A stretch of 64,000 bases of DNA from Bemisia tabaci (taxonomy: Eukaryota; Arthropoda; Insecta; Hemiptera; Aleyrodidae), in contig NC_092800.1 of NCBI RefSeq assembly GCF_918797505.1, forward strand, positions 7,590,631 to 7,654,630, read 5' to 3'. Each line of letters begins with the position of its first letter. The stretch's first letter is position 1. Position numbers and translations under genes: made by a program. The notes beneath the pieces are model-generated. The model worked only from the letters and a program-made list of their open reading frames with translations, searched no databases and had not been told where the DNA came from. Below are positions 47,401-57,074 of this stretch, one piece after another.

Positions 47401-50400
47401 GCGCTGATGCGCATTGCTCGCTAGGCGCCCGCCCGCCGCAGCGTGCCACGGCGCATCAAGCAACTATTTAACAACAGAGGTGTTGCACAGTATCATGCAA
47501 AATTGAAGGCCTCCAACATATCAAGAATGGCAGGCATCCTTTAAGAGTACGGAACTTTCCTCGCAAAATAAATCAAGATACTGCGACACAAAAAAGAGCG
47601 GTAGTCCAAAAACTCACCAGGTCCTAACATCCGTATTTAATTTTTAAATTTGAAGAGAAAAAAGTGACTCGATTTAGGCAGAGAAATTCTGGAGTATGCC
47701 GCCAATAAGATTTTACTTTGGATGAAAAAAAATAGCTGAATGAAAGCAGGTTCCTGCTTGATGTAAGTAACTTTGTTTTTTACAGAGGCATCTTTTCTTC
47801 TTCAAACAAGCATTATTTTCTCAGTCGATTCAGAAGGAGCCCTCTCGGCGATACATTTGAGCATATTTCTGCTTGAATCAAGTCATGTTTTCCTCTAGTG
47901 AAGTCCAAAAATCACGAAGTAACACAATCCGTGGGTGAAATATTTTTGCGTAAGATTACCCTGTGAACAATCGACCAACTTCTTTAGTTGAGGCGACCAA
48001 ATTTTTGCGTAGAAATTCTGCTACATTCTTAAGAATTAGCGCCATCCGTCAGGATCAAACCCGGGTTGCACCGGTGATCATGTATTGCGTCAGCTACCAC
48101 TCGCAGGTCACAACTTCTGAGTGACGGGGAGAAAACTTAACTGACGTGCTAAGGAAAAACGCCGTATACACATTCGAGAGTTGCCAAATTTTCGCCGATA
48201 AAATGTTTATTTTGAATTGAAGTTACGCATATTTTTCCTTGAAATTTTCGGATATTTTAGATTAAACTGCGAACAATATTGTCTGACAAAATAGAATAAA
48301 ACTATTCATAACTTTTCCAATAAATTCCGATTTTATTAAAGGAAACTTGGCAATTTCTGATGGCTCATACGGGGCTCTTCCTTAGCACGGCAGTTAAGTT
48401 CCGCAAAAAGCTTTCTTCTTGCTCCGATGTTTCAGATTGTTCTACGGTTTGGTTAAATTTGACCCAAAATTGTGTGGAGAAACCAAGTCCTTTGCGTTGA
48501 TCTGACTCAAATGGACGTATTTCTACCAAACGGAACTATATGCATAATGACGTGAGCCCTGATATGCACATATTCTCATGGGTCTCAGGGCTCATGTTTT
48601 AATTCACATAGTTCCGTTTGATAGAAATACGTTCAAATGGTGATCCGACGAGATCACACAAGGTTGCTCTGCTTCAAGAACTAAATTCCTCATCCATATC
48701 AATAAAATTAAGAAAAATCAGAGAAGATTTATTTTCTACCCATGTTCGAATTAATTTAAACCTACCGGAAATTTTCCCGTTAAAAAAATAAATATAGCAG
48801 GAAAACATTCGCTATTCAAAACTCACAGTGATTGCTTTTTACTACTTAAAAATCACAGTGATTTTTCACTGCGATCGCAATCACGGACACATCCCTGCAC
48901 TCAAAGAAAAGTAACACAAAGCGACACAGAGTAACACCAAACGCGGAAATATGCAACTGTGTTAGATTGTCCAGTTATAAGAGAGCGAGAGGCACAATAG
49001 CCTGAATGCAGACAACAATAAAAACACACTAAAATACAAAAAACAAATGGGTGTACAAAAGGCTTGGGCTTTGGGCTAATGGGTTTTATGTCTCCTCTAG
49101 CCGTGTATACCCATTTGTTTTTTGTATTTTAGTGTGTTTTTATTATTGTCCAGTTATCGATGACGAAATGATAATACCTCAGTGGATAGACCTCCGATAA
49201 CCTCATATATATATCGATGACGAAAATATGTTATTTTTCTTCCAGGTAACGAAAGGCGAGACGCCGAAGTACGAAAGCGTGACGTTTCGGCTGGCCCAGC
49301 GGAGATGTCAGAGCTGCATTCGACAGAATTCAGATTCTTCCACCAACAGTTGTCAGCCTCTGCTCACGCCAGTCCCCAGAAGACAGCGCCCGGCGAGCGA
49401 GCCTTCAACGCCTAAACATTTGAACAACAACAATGATTCACTTGTTTTTAAGGTAGGGTTTTAGAAAAATTAATGTTTCTCAAAGGGAGGAGACAAAGTA
49501 AAAGGGTGGTGACAGGGACTTTTACAAGAGATGAACTTTCTGAAGGGTTAAAACGAGGGTCTCTGAAGGGTCGAAGAGGAAGAACGCCGCGTATGAACAT
49601 TCGGGAGTTGCCAAATTTCCCTTGATAAAACCTGTGATTTTGACAAAATTCATGCATATTTTTCTTTGAAATTTTCAGATATTTTAGATTAAATTGCGTA
49701 AAAATTGACTGAAAATTTGAGAAAATAATATTCACAATTTTCCCAGTATTTTCGTTTTTTATCGAAAAAAACTTGGGCAGCGTCTGAAGGCTCATACGGC
49801 GTTCTCCCTTAGTAAGGCAGTATTATGGGTCAGGTTACATATTTAGAAAGTTTTCCGTCATATTTAAACTGAAATGAGAGTAATGTAAAGTTTAAACGCA
49901 TTTGACAGTTTATTTTATAACTTTCAGATTCGCATTAAAAATTGAATCCTATCTTGTTTCACATCAAATTGAAGGCACGAGTAAAATTCGTTATTTTAAC
50001 CGCGGCTGTACTTTGTCCATCAGCATATTAAAATACTTGGCACGTCTGAAGGCTCGAAGGCGTTTTTCCTTAGCACGGCAGTGGTAGTGTGGCGGTTAGT
50101 CGTCACAGGGCGCCAGAGAGCTTTGCGAAATCGGCTTAACGTGTATTCTTTTCCGGTTTAAAAAGGGATCGAATGCCAATTTTTAATTACCTCGCGGGCA
50201 CTTGTAACTTTTGAACAATACTAATTTAGCGTACGGAAGTCGAAAATGACATCAAAATTCGACGTCATGACCAAACAGCTTGCCTAGTGCGGTCATAAGA
50301 ACAGAGTGACGGAAGAAAAGCTGTCAAAGATGATGCTTGATTTGGTTATCCTGGGAGGAGACGAAGGGGACGCCCAGTGAAAGGATGATGACGGGGTATT

Positions 50401-51503
50401 ACATGATGTCAGGGAATGCCAACTCCCTGAAGGGTTGTGAGAGGACCGGGTGCTGTGGCGGTCAGACGTTGCAGAACGCCAAGGAACGCTGTGAAAGGGA
50501 CTCTTATGTAAGTAATTAAGACAATGCAAACCCCCAAAACATCAGTAACCAATACTAATGGAGATGTTGCATGTGTGAGGAATTTGCGTTTTGACTATTG
50601 ATTCTTGTGTAAAAGTTTGCGAAAAACACGATAGTGCCACTAGTTTTCCCTGAAATGAACTCCCAAGCTCAAAAAAGCTCTCAAAATTGAGGGCGTAATG
50701 GAGGGGATATTACACGCTATCCTGAGAGTCCACCTCTTCATCAAGACAAACTCTCCATGCAAAGATAGGGAGCAAATACATTGGCAGAGCTGCTACTTTA
50801 TTTGGGACTCTAAAACTGAAAACACGGCAACCCTGCTAATGTATTTGCTCCCTATCTATGCATGGAGAGTGTCTTGATGTAGACGTGGACTCTCAGGATA
50901 GCGTGGGATATCCCCTCCATTACAGCCTCAACTTAAAGAGCGTTTTTTGAGCTTGGGAGTTGATTTCAGAGAAAATTAGTGAGACCATCGTGTTTTTCGC
51001 GAAATTTTACACAAGGATCGATAGTCAAATCGCAAATTCTTCCCACGTGCAGCATCGCCATCGTAAGCCAAAACAAATCGACGGTGTAAGTCGGCAATCA
51101 CATAACTCGGTTTGCGACGTCACAGACTTCCTGTCATACTTTATTTTTTAAACGGGAAACTAATCAACGGCAACTCTTTAAAACTGCCTAGATTTTTCTT
51201 CTCGGTGCGAAGAAAAATTCTGCATAAACTTCAAGAAATGATGTCAATTTGTTCTCCTTTAAAAAAATAACATAGAGGCGGAGATTTTCAGACACCGCAA
51301 ACGAGTTATGTGATTGCCGACTTACACCGTCGAAATGTAAAAATACCCCAAAATGTTTAGTGGTTTTTTTTTTTACATTTTTCCTTTTTTTCCAGTTTCA
51401 TGTACCTGAATCTGTTAGTTCGACAATCGACTCGAGACGAGAACGTCACAAGCTGCAGAGAGTCTCAGCTGTAGAAACCGAGGACACCGGTACTCATGTA
51501 TGA
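26676..51503 (+). CDS. Class A G-protein-coupled receptor, seven exons
   Basis: Exons 26676-26784, 29450-29665, 38899-39073, 43792-44074, 45311-45508, 49246-49452 and 51396-51503 have GT/AG borders and matching phases. They encode a rhodopsin-like receptor: TM1 with G-x-x-x-N and ICL1 TLRSPSN; TM3 ending A-V-D-R-Y; TM4 with the conserved Trp; TM5; TM6 F-C-W-T-P-Y; TM7 S-P-L-N-P-F-V-Y; helix 8 RNEVVRKE; and a roughly 170-residue Ser/Arg-rich tail. Such receptors signal through G proteins at the cell surface. Helix 8 and CWxPY recall amine-type and GPR161-like orphan receptors, but the ligand cannot be inferred. No N-terminal exon was found; translation could start at the ATG at 26681. The TM2-3 exon has a frame break. 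Confidence 0.8.
26785..27358. other. Receptor intron, no recognised content
   Basis: AT-rich intron sequence. A stretch preceding the TM1 exon (26330-26620) is a long pyrimidine-rich tract (CCTCTC/TTCTTT), which makes artificial open frames. Confidence 0.4.
27359..27582 (+). repeat. Repeat family Y, copy 1
   Basis: Shares CAGGTTACATA, TATTTAAACTGAAATGAGAG, GCATTTGACAGTTTATTTTA and CTGTACTTTGTCCATCAGC with 49821-50036, in direct orientation. About 215 bases. No terminal inverted repeat seen. Confidence 0.7.
28291..28510. repeat. MITE family E, copy 1 (degenerate)
   Basis: Left end TGGACCGCGTGTAGCAGAAAG, then the AAATTTAACTGGACAATGAA and TACATGAGAACATTTTG blocks, shared with 60103-60361 and 62244-62499. 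Confidence 0.6.
28511..29449. other. Receptor intron, no recognised content
   Basis: AT-rich. A G run (11-12 bases near 29325-29336) and short T runs occur. No exon supported. Confidence 0.4.
29450..29665 (+). CDS. Receptor exon: end of TM2, loop, TM3 with DRY (frame break)
   Basis: Acceptor TTTTTCAG at 29448-29449; donor AGCCA|GTGAGT (phase 1). The phase-2 entry frame reads FVGSLIMG and then diverges. From about 29473 the next frame reads EPSVSTVLAPVLLS, then SALVVTSSVFSIVAIAVDRY and SAVLSPLHYANTISRRR, clearly TM3 and intracellular loop 2. A run GGGG at 29471-29474 is the likely place of one extra base. The usual TM2 Asp and the TM3 Cys are not seen, so part of TM2 may lie in an unrecognised exon. 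Confidence 0.65.
29775..30050. repeat. MITE family C (AAAACACACTAAAATA ends), copy 1
   Basis: The inverted ends contain AACACACTAAAATA, CAAATGG[GT]ATACAA and GGACGTTTCGGGCC with complements at 29930-30020, then TCTCTCTCTCTC. Copies at 45640-46095 and 48970-49152. Confidence 0.7.
30051..30877. other. Receptor intron with T/A runs
   Basis: A short inverted pair (GGTTCACACTATTTTACGGG at 30059 and CAGAATAGTGTGGATCC near 30197) suggests a further MITE of about 160 bases. No exon seen. Confidence 0.4.
30878..31073. repeat. MITE family D, copy 1, left part (split by foldback element)
   Basis: CACTGGAAAAAAAACACATT, then the GACTCTTAAAAACATCGACA block, matches copies at 39909, 43330 and 44509. The missing right end (TGGACTCTAGATCCAATGTG) is found at 35981-36024, after the 4.9-kb insertion. 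Confidence 0.75.
31165..31410 (+). repeat. Tandem modules of the left foldback arm (two copies)
   Basis: Two copies of a roughly 138-base module containing GTGCCATCACCCTCATCTAG and AACACCATCTGGTGACAAAC. Confidence 0.8.
31860..32660 (+). repeat. Diverged tandem units inside the left arm
   Basis: Units with CATA[AG][AT]TAGTG...GAAATTC[TA]CTCA and a TGTCGATTCTTATG-like end recur near 31876, 32054, 32265, 32450 and 32575, each followed by a G+C-rich GGCCAGG...CCCC phrase. Confidence 0.6.
33108..33258. repeat. Small MITE in the foldback core
   Basis: GATCCACAATTTGGCAACAC and AATTTCCTCCATTTAA pair with TTTAAATGAGGAAAATTTCG and GTGTTGCCAAATTGCTTGGA. Arms of about 40 bases. Confidence 0.65.
33530..33960 (+). 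repeat. Tandem repeat of about 180-190 bases in the foldback core
   Basis: Units share GCTAATTCGATCTC, TTTTTTCGA(A)TTGCGGCGACC and TTTACCTCGATTTGATA at matching spacing, with two full units and one partial. Confidence 0.6.
35505..35890 (-). repeat. Tandem modules of the right foldback arm (three copies)
   Basis: Three inverse copies of the left-arm module (TTTGTCACCAGATGGTGTTT ... GATGAGGGTGATGGCACAGG), period about 142 bases. Confidence 0.8.
35981..36024. repeat. MITE family D, copy 1, right part
   Basis: TGGACTCTAGATCCAATGTG and a T tract match the right end of family D; it completes the left part at 30878-31073. Confidence 0.7.
36025..38286. other. Receptor intron with a CpG-rich patch
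   Basis: No exon recognised. A CpG-rich patch at about 37800-38100 (many TCGCG and TTTCGCG words) stands out; it could be regulatory or repeat-derived. Confidence 0.4.
38287..38771. repeat. MITE (CATAGGCGGATTC ends)
   Basis: Ends CATAGGCGGATTCAGA and TTGGATTCGCCTATG are inverse complements apart from small differences, followed inward by G-rich and C-rich blocks (GGGGGAGGGGGG and CCCCCCCTC). Confidence 0.65.
38899..39073 (+). CDS. Receptor exon: TM4 and TM5
   Basis: Acceptor TTGCAG, donor CACAG|GTAAAT (phase 2). It encodes ILMSWSLAILLSSPYVLFQC (TM4 with Trp), a short second extracellular loop with one Cys, then SMVLLIVGFTFPLMALVIIY (TM5 with the conserved Pro) and SRMYTAAHR. Confidence 0.85.
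39566..39813. repeat. MITE family B, copy 2
   Basis: Ends AAAACGCCGTATGAGCCAT and TGCCTATACGGCGTTTTTAC. The right half is repeated after it (39814-40213), there interrupted by a family D MITE. Confidence 0.65.
39909..40133. repeat. MITE family D, copy 2
   Basis: AACACATTGATTCTAGAAGT...GATCCACTGTGTTTTTTTCC, with inverted AAGAGTCTGGACTCTAGATC phrases. Confidence 0.75.
40214..41379. other. Receptor intron, possible retroposed segment before a poly-A tract
   Basis: The segment of about 41010-41379 runs directly into 61 A residues (41380-41440), as a SINE or processed copy would. No tRNA-like promoter boxes or known gene were recognised in it. Confidence 0.35.
41380..41440. repeat. 61-base poly-A tract
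   Basis: An uninterrupted A run; it produces an artificial poly-Phe frame on the minus strand. Confidence 0.95.
41441..42450. other. Receptor intron, no recognised content
   Basis: Inverted phrases (AAACCTAAAGCGGGATGTTT near 41470 and GGTTGAAACCACCCCAAACG near 41629) suggest a MITE of about 190 bases starting right after the poly-A tract. Confidence 0.4.
42451..42575. repeat. Small foldback MITE family G, copy 1
   Basis: CGGGAACTGTGTGCAATTAT and GCATGAGCCCTG pair inversely with CAGGGCTTCATG and ATAATGCACATAGTTCCCG. A relative is at 48508-48640. Confidence 0.75.
43330..43560. repeat. MITE family D, copy 3
   Basis: ACTGGAAAAAAAACC...TTTTTTCCAGT ends, with GACTCTTGAAAACATTGGCA inside. It lies 230 bases upstream of the TM6-7 exon. 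Confidence 0.8.
43792..44074 (+). CDS. Receptor exon: intracellular loop 3, TM6, TM7
   Basis: Acceptor TTTTGTGCAG, donor CGAG|GTCAGT (phase 0). Loop 3 is short and basic (MRTRRHSVC). TM6 is AFMVIASYLFCWTPYF and TM7 contains SSSPLNPFVYVF, a variant of NPxxY. Codon use is strikingly G+C-rich (many C/G third positions) compared with the AT-rich flanks. Confidence 0.9.
44509..44742. repeat. MITE family D, copy 4
   Basis: CACTGGAAAAAAA...TTTTTTTTCCAGTG ends; the internal halves pair over most of the length (TTGATTCAATCAGA with TCCGATTGAATCAAGA). Confidence 0.85.
45311..45508 (+). CDS. Receptor exon: helix 8 and tail
   Basis: Acceptor TTTCTTAG, donor TATCCG|GTAAGA, phase 0 at both ends. It encodes VVRKETCHLLCWWRSK (helix 8, with Cys suitable for palmitoylation) followed by a Ser/His/Pro-rich cytoplasmic stretch. 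Confidence 0.8.
45640..46095. repeat. MITE family C, copy 2 (with internal extra inverted pair)
   Basis: Ends AAAACACACTAAAATACAAA and TTTGTACTTTAGTGTGTTTT. Inside, GAGCATGCAAACTGACCAAG and CCTCGGTCAGTTGCATGCTC form a second inverted pair. Confidence 0.8.
46100..47255. other. Receptor intron, no recognised content
   Basis: A GGGAAAGGAAACACT / AGTGTTACCTTTCCC pair at 46147-46178 forms a short hairpin. No exon was supported. Confidence 0.4.
47256..47640 (+). repeat. Element family F with central hairpin, copy 1
   Basis: The flanking blocks (AACTATTT, GAGGTGTTGCACAGTATCAT, AATTGAAGGC, CGCAAAATAAATC) recur in inverse order at 59640-60025. A hairpin with about 31-base arms lies at 47337-47401 (CTACAAACCTAAGGGG...GTTAGGTTTGTAG). 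Confidence 0.8.
48146..48388. repeat. MITE family B, copy 3
   Basis: Ends GTGCTAAGGAAAAACGCCGT and TCATACGGGGCTCTTCCTTA, with inner TTGCCAAATTTTC / GGAAACTTGGCAA. Confidence 0.75.
48508..48640. repeat. Small foldback MITE family G, copy 2
   Basis: GGACGTATTTCTACCAAACG and its complement CGTTTGATAGAAATACGTTC bound a hairpin with GTGAGCCCTGA / TCAGGGCTCAT. Confidence 0.8.
48970..49152. repeat. MITE family C, copy 3 (short form)
   Basis: Both ends AAAACACACTAAAATACAAA / TTTGTATTTTAGTGTGTTTT with only about 50 bases between the arms. It lies 94 bases upstream of a receptor tail exon. Confidence 0.8.
49246..49452 (+). CDS. Receptor exon: cytoplasmic tail
   Basis: Acceptor TTCCAG, donor TTTAAG|GTAGGG, phase 0 at both ends. 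It encodes 69 residues including ESVTFRLAQRRCQSCIRQ and Ser/Thr-Pro sites (LLTPVPRRQRPASEPSTPKH) suited to phosphorylation. Confidence 0.7.
49573..49812. repeat. MITE family B, copy 4
   Basis: Ends AAGAACGCCGCGTATGAACA and GGCTCATACGGCGTTCTCCC. It is followed by a family Y repeat and an extra family B right end (50039-50081). Confidence 0.75.
49821..50036 (+). repeat. Repeat family Y, copy 2
   Basis: Direct-orientation homologue of 27359-27582, about 90 percent similar by eye. Confidence 0.75.
50562..51058. repeat. Long-TIR foldback element
   Basis: Inverted arms of about 215 bases (50562-50796 and 50833-51058): AACACGATAGT, AACTCCCAAGCTCAAAAAA, AATGGAGGGGATAT and CACGCTATCCTGAGAGTCCA recur inverted. 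The spacer is about 35 bases. Confidence 0.85.
51079..51332. repeat. MITE with 31-base perfect terminal inverted repeat
   Basis: CGACGGTGTAAGTCGGCAAT and the next 11 bases at 51079-51109 are exactly inverted at 51302-51332. It lies in the last receptor intron, 60 bases before the terminal exon. Confidence 0.85.
51396..51503 (+). CDS. Receptor terminal exon
   Basis: Acceptor TTTCCAG in phase 0. It encodes FHVPESVSSTIDSRRERHKL and ends ETEDTGTHV before TGA 51501-51503. The T-H-V end resembles a class I PDZ-binding motif ([ST]-x-[hydrophobic]). Confidence 0.75.
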   Translation, partial: FHVPESVSSTIDSRRERHKLQRVSAVETEDTGTHV

Positions 51504-52962
51504 AAATTCCTGCCCAGAAAACACTGTCACCGCCTAGGACTTTCGGGGCTGCAACAGTACCACCCCCCAGAAACAGAGCCCTTTTCTTGCCTCAGAGATA
51601 AAGGAATGGATGGAAAATTTTAACAAAAATTACCCCCAAAACAGCTCCTTTCAACTAACAGTGTGGGGTTACTGCTAGAAAATTGAAATTTGGAAGAGCT
51701 CCCAAAAAAAAATTCCTGAAATTTCTTGGCTCTGCCAGTTGTTTTAAACTTTAGTCAAACGTTGTACTTATTTTTAAGACTTTGCATTTATTTTTATGAT
51801 TAAGATTAAGAGTCAAATACCAAATCTAGGAAATGAAATTTCAAAGAATTAAAATTATTTTGATCAAATTCCTGACACTAAGGATTAGCAGATTACTGAA
51901 GTCGGCCAACCATTCTAAAATCAACCTTGGTCGACCTACTGTTGAGAACTAACGTCTTTAATAACTCAATGTGTTGACGATTAGTAGGTTTGCTAGTTGA
52001 GAGGATGGCTGGTTTCAAAAGTAGATGATTCCATAGATACTCCATTAACACTATCGATTTAATCGACGAGTATGGCTGTAATATCTGTTTTTGAAGGACT
52101 AACTAAGTGTATCATGCATTTTGACGAGATTGAAGTAAATATTTATCTAGAGGTCGTTGATGAAGAGAGTGAGTACTACATAGTTTATTTTTTTTTTGGT
52201 TTTAACTAGGATTAAGTTAAGAACTATATTTTCCTTTATTTGTGCCATTGAATTTTTGTTAAGTGATATTATTTTATTTCCTAACGAGCTGAAAACACAA
52301 GTGTCATTTCATGTCACCTTTTACTGGATTAAGGAGTTTGATCAATATGAGTTGAGCCGCTTATTGCGGCTTTAAAATAATATAGTTTGATGAACCCTGC
52401 TCTAAAAGAAGCAACTAAGCTTGTAAAAAAGCGAGTCCAAAATAATTAAATAGTATTGCTTGAAAAAACGTCATCTTAAGTTTTATGTAAATGGTCCTCT
52501 TGGCCAATCCCGATCCAAACTTGCCATTTTCAATTTCTAAAATCAAAATAAAATATATTTAGAGCCTGGTTCCTTTGGTGTATGAGGAGAGCTGTTAGAA
52601 TAGTTGAGCTAAGCCTTTGAAGATAGGCTACCCGCTACCTGGCTATACTCAAATATTATTCTGACGACTAATGTGCGAGATTCTACTCTAAATTAATTCA
52701 AAGAGATTTTTAGCTCGTTGAATTTGTGTACATACTATTTTTTTAATTATCTTACATTATTATTATAGTGATGTTATAATTTTTGACGTGCCATACTTTG
52801 ACGAATCATAACTTGCCGAAGACAAGAGTGAAAATTGCAACACTCGCGAGAAGGAAATGTATGTGCTGAAGAGTCTAAACATCTAAGGAAAAACATTTCT
52901 GAAAGGGAAAATTGAACAAAACTAAATTAGACGTCAAATAAAACAAATTAAGTAATAAAGAT

Positions 52963-52994
<32 letters not shown>
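51504..52994 (+). terminator. Probable 3' UTR and polyadenylation region of the receptor gene
   Basis: A 1.46-kb AT-rich stretch follows the stop codon. AATAAA signals lie at 52547-52552, 52937-52942 and 52954-52959, the last followed within 10 bases by a genomic A tract (52968-52994). Confidence 0.5.
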
Positions 52995-55526
52995 CTAAAA
53001 GTATTCCTCTGTGCCAGAAACCTACTGATCTTTAAAGGAACTGTTGTACATTCATTATATTAATTTTATTAAGTCAAAATTATACTTGTGCTAAAAGCTG
53101 TTTTTTCCCGCATTTCTTCAAAATTTTACGGCAAGTTATGGTATGTTTTACCGCCGCACACGGAGAAATTTGCTATTTTAGGTCGTGAGCCGATCTCTCA
53201 TTATAATAAGTTATAATTAGCTACTAGTACTTGATACCGCATTTATCTGTGATAGACAAGAATTCCGTCAACTGTATCTTCATCAATTATTAATGTTTCA
53301 TATAATTTCATCATTAATTTTCTTTAGTCTGTATTTTATATCAAGCTTTAAAACTCAATCACGACCATCTATTCAATCGTAAAAGAGTACTTAATTTATG
53401 TAAGAGTTGTTTACTTAACTCAACATTTTCTTAACAATTCAAAATAAATGAGGTTTAAGTATATCTACGGGGAAAAATGCGACACATTATTGACGCTAGA
53501 CCAAGACATGCACTATTTCGAATGGTATAACGTATTATCGTACCAAGGAAGAGAGCTGTACGTGCCAAAAGCACAGTTACTTTATTTCTGCACGAGTCCG
53601 TTGAATGTGCTGCCAAAGAGAGGTGGCATTAACATGAACATTTTTGTTTACTCAAAACGTAAGTTTTATAGCACTTTTCCCCTCTATCACTTTATTTGGT
53701 CATGCTATTGTCCCTTACTCAGGTTAGTTCAGAGTTTAATTTCACTTATTTTCAGAATTTTGAAACTTCAAAGTGCGTGCAATCATTACTTCTTAGGTTA
53801 GTAACCTCCTTGCCAGCATCCATTTTATTTTTTTTAATACTAGCTAGCATCGTAAATGTTCTGTCTCTTATTGGGATGGAAAAACGGATCTGCCGTCTAG
53901 CATTCTGTCCTGTATTGATATTGAGTTTCAGTTTAAATGCTGCGCAGTTTTGATAATACCTTTCATTTTGAATCACTAATACGAACTGAAAATGGCACAC
54001 TGTAAAACTTCTTCCATTTCTTGATTCCGTCTAAGCATGTAAAGAAAAAGCTCTTTTTTTAATTTTAAAAACCAGTACTGTTACTGAATATAGCCCTCTT
54101 GTAGATCCTCTCTGAACCCACAATGCAAACCCACCCGTTTTACAGTATCTTGTAAAGGATCAGAGAAAATGGAGGCTTTTTGCAGTGTAAAATTTTCATA
54201 AAAGTATCCGATTATGTAGAAGTGTCACATACACCTTGGGAAAAAATCAAAAGACCTTCTAAGTTAGATTAGTCACGATGTAAAACCTACTTTTAAATTC
54301 CTCAGATAAATAATTGATAGCTGATGATATCTGTAAATACATAGGCAGTACCCTTTATTTTTTTACTTTTTGCTATGCACCATAACTAACCTGTGCTCCG
54401 TTGTCAAGAAAATACAAAAATGGCTGTAATTAATTAATTGATGGATTCTGTTACCTTCTGTAAAGAAAAAAATGTACCTACACAATGTAATCACGAAATA
54501 CTTAAATTCTTTTTTGCTTATTTTTTTGTATTATTCAAAATCATTGGTGTATTTTCTATCAGCACGCTTAAGTTTCATAAAGACGGCTAATGGGTTGAAA
54601 ATGCCCCCGAGAGATCCTTGGCTGAACTCGTGGAATTTTTTTACCTCCAAATCCTGCACATTGAGAACTCGTTACTAAAATTTCCTTGTCAGACTTCCAT
54701 CTAAAACAAACAGAGTTCCCGCTACCCCGGTAGAATTATTTTTACCGCAATCAGAATTTTATTCAAACAAAAAAAATATGGTTGTTTTAAGAAGAAATAC
54801 GACGAAAAACTTATTAGTCGGACTTTAACCTAGAAGCCTCAGGACATTTTTCTTCGTGCAGACAAATGAAAATTTAAAAGTCGTCCAAATGCCTAGTAGG
54901 TACCTACATCCATCAAAACGGAGTTATCGTCCCCAGTATAATAGTGCATTATGTCATCTACTACGGGTGCACGCACATGATACAATGATCTCTTCCAAAT
55001 TTGATCATCAATCATTGAAACACATATTTGCACTACTTTTTGCTCCATTTAAAATATGGATAAAATCAAGGTTGAAGGGACCATTTTATGCATCACCGCA
55101 GCGGTTGACGTTTTACACCGGGTTTTCTGAAGGGGGATACCTCTTTTAAAATACTGGCCGTGGAAACTTGGTGCTCGGACAGAACTTCAGATAAGCTCAC
55201 AGAGAAAACGAGTGATTTCTCACTTAATTAATTAACTAAATTATTTTACTCAATAACGTTAAAACAATTTTACTTTAAATTGAGTATAGATATTGCAGAC
55301 TCTCCGACTTTTTGTGTCCTTCTTACCCAAATCCGTACGTTCTACCGCACTCCTTGTTGCCATTGGCTGTTTCGCCACTCTGTGACGTCACGCGTACGGA
55401 TCAGTTAAGATAGGGAAGTGTATTCCCCGTAAGCTTTTGGTCCGCACGCGATCCGTGATGGTATGGGGAAGATCCGTACCGTACGGCACGAATATGTCCG
55501 CACACTAATATAGGATCACTGATTAG
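52995..55526. other. Region between the receptor and Corin-like genes, part 1
   Basis: An ATG frame at 53448-53660 (about 70 codons, MRFKYIYGEKCDTLLTLDQD start) ends at a donor-like CAAAAC|GTAAGT. It has protein-like composition but no recognised family and no partner exon, so it is not called as a gene. The remainder is AT-rich without recognised features. Confidence 0.35.
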
Positions 55527-55672
55527 ACTCAATTGGATTACATTTTGCAATAAGGAACCACTATCTCTGACTCTCCCATACAAGCACATATCTGCATAGG
55601 AAAACCAATGGCATTTATGTTGTTTCTGAAAAGGGCCAGAAACAGTGGCTCCTTATTGCAAACGCAATCCAA
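55527..55672. repeat. Foldback MITE (TTGGATTACATTTTGC ends)
   Basis: TTGGATTACATTTTGCAATA and AAGGAACCACT pair inversely with AGTGGCTCCTTATTGCAAAC and GCAATCCAA. A diverged relative is at about 58745-58925 (GGGAACTACTGTTTCTAGC). Confidence 0.7.
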
Positions 55673-56579
55673 TGCTACGAACAGTCGCAAATGACAACAG
55701 GTAAAATCAACAAATGACAACGTTTAAAAATAAAACGTTGGTTTATTTACACTTTAAGTCAAATAAATTATAAATAAAATCTTCGATTCCTTGACATTTG
55801 TACAAAATTGTAAACAACCTAATGAAATAATTCGTTTCAGGTATGCGGCATTAATCGTTGTACATCCATGCAAGATGGACTGGGAGGGGGGGGGGTGGCT
55901 GCGGCAGGGAGTCTTAATGTATGATGATTTTACTTTTTATTTAAGTTTATGGTTACATTCCACATTTCAATAATCGCGTAGAAAAATATGAGTTAGGTAT
56001 CGACACTTCTAATGACTTAACCGCACTGGAAATGAAGGAATGTTTCAATTGCTCTTTAAAGTTCATAATGAGGTAAACGATGATTTTTTGGAAAGTATTT
56101 ACAAATTTACACAAATCTTAAATAACACAACATTTTGAGCTTGACATCGAAACAAATATGTAGAATTTATAATCGACGGACTCACTAATCTTAGTTCAAT
56201 TTATACACTATCAATTCAAGATTTCAACTAAGATTGTGTCCTTTGGTTATAGTCGTTCGATATTATTGTTACAGTTAGCTCAAAATTTATCACAACTATG
56301 CACAAATTCTAAAACAAACTTTTCACATCCAATGTCTTGTGAATAATCTAGGGGCCTTGCAGAAACATAATTTGTTTTGTAAAAGTCGAATGTCTGTGAG
56401 GATGTGAGATTTTAATAGTGGTCAGAGATTCAGATTTCAATTATTCTACTGAAAAAAAACACAGATTTTAGGATCTACATTTGAAACGAGGAATAGGTGT
56501 TTCAGAGTAGGTATTCACTTAGAAAAGTGAGGTCTTAACTTTCGCGGACGAAAATTAGAGAAACTAAATTCATGCCCCT

Positions 56580-56585
56580 TTTATT
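56580..56585 (-). terminator. Candidate poly-A signal of the Corin-like gene
   Basis: AATAAA on the minus strand, about 640 bases after the stop codon at 57224-57226. Other signals may exist. Confidence 0.3.
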
Positions 56586-56865
56586 CATTCATTGATTTCG
56601 CGAAAGTTTGCATTAATGCGATCAAAATAATAGATCGATGAAAATATGAAACAGGAATAATCAATTTCGTTTAACATGACAGTCTATTCTATCATTGAAT
56701 TTCAGGAATATTTTCCGACCAAAGGGCTTTACAATGAAGTCAAATCTAAGAGCGACCAAGAGTAACGATGCATTGCTTCCTATCATGCGATCGATTCTAG
56801 ATCTCCCTGATAGTTCGTGATTGCATTGAATATTTACACACACAAAATATGCATCTAATCCAAGT

Positions 56866-57074
56866 AGCATTTCAGTTGCGATTTGTTTCATGATTTTTTG
56901 GCGATAAAATCGCTACGATCAATATTTGAGCGATAATTCTTGATCTTGTCGCAATTTTATCTCAATTTATCACAATTTTTATCGAATAATATTGCAATAA
57001 ATCTACATGGATTAAATCGCGATGCACTCTCCAATCAAATCGCAACTTATCGCGATCTCTGCTACTTCGGAAAT
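56866..57074. repeat. Small MITE (CCAAGTAGCA ends)
   Basis: CCAAGTAGCATTTCAGTTGC and its near complement GCAACTTATCGCGATCTCTG, then CTACTTCGG, bound a TCGCAA/TTATCG-rich core. Confidence 0.6.

Noticed and set aside
53448..53660. 70-codon frame ending at a splice-donor-like site
   Set aside because: Composition looks protein-like, but no partner exon or family was found; left as a note rather than a gene.
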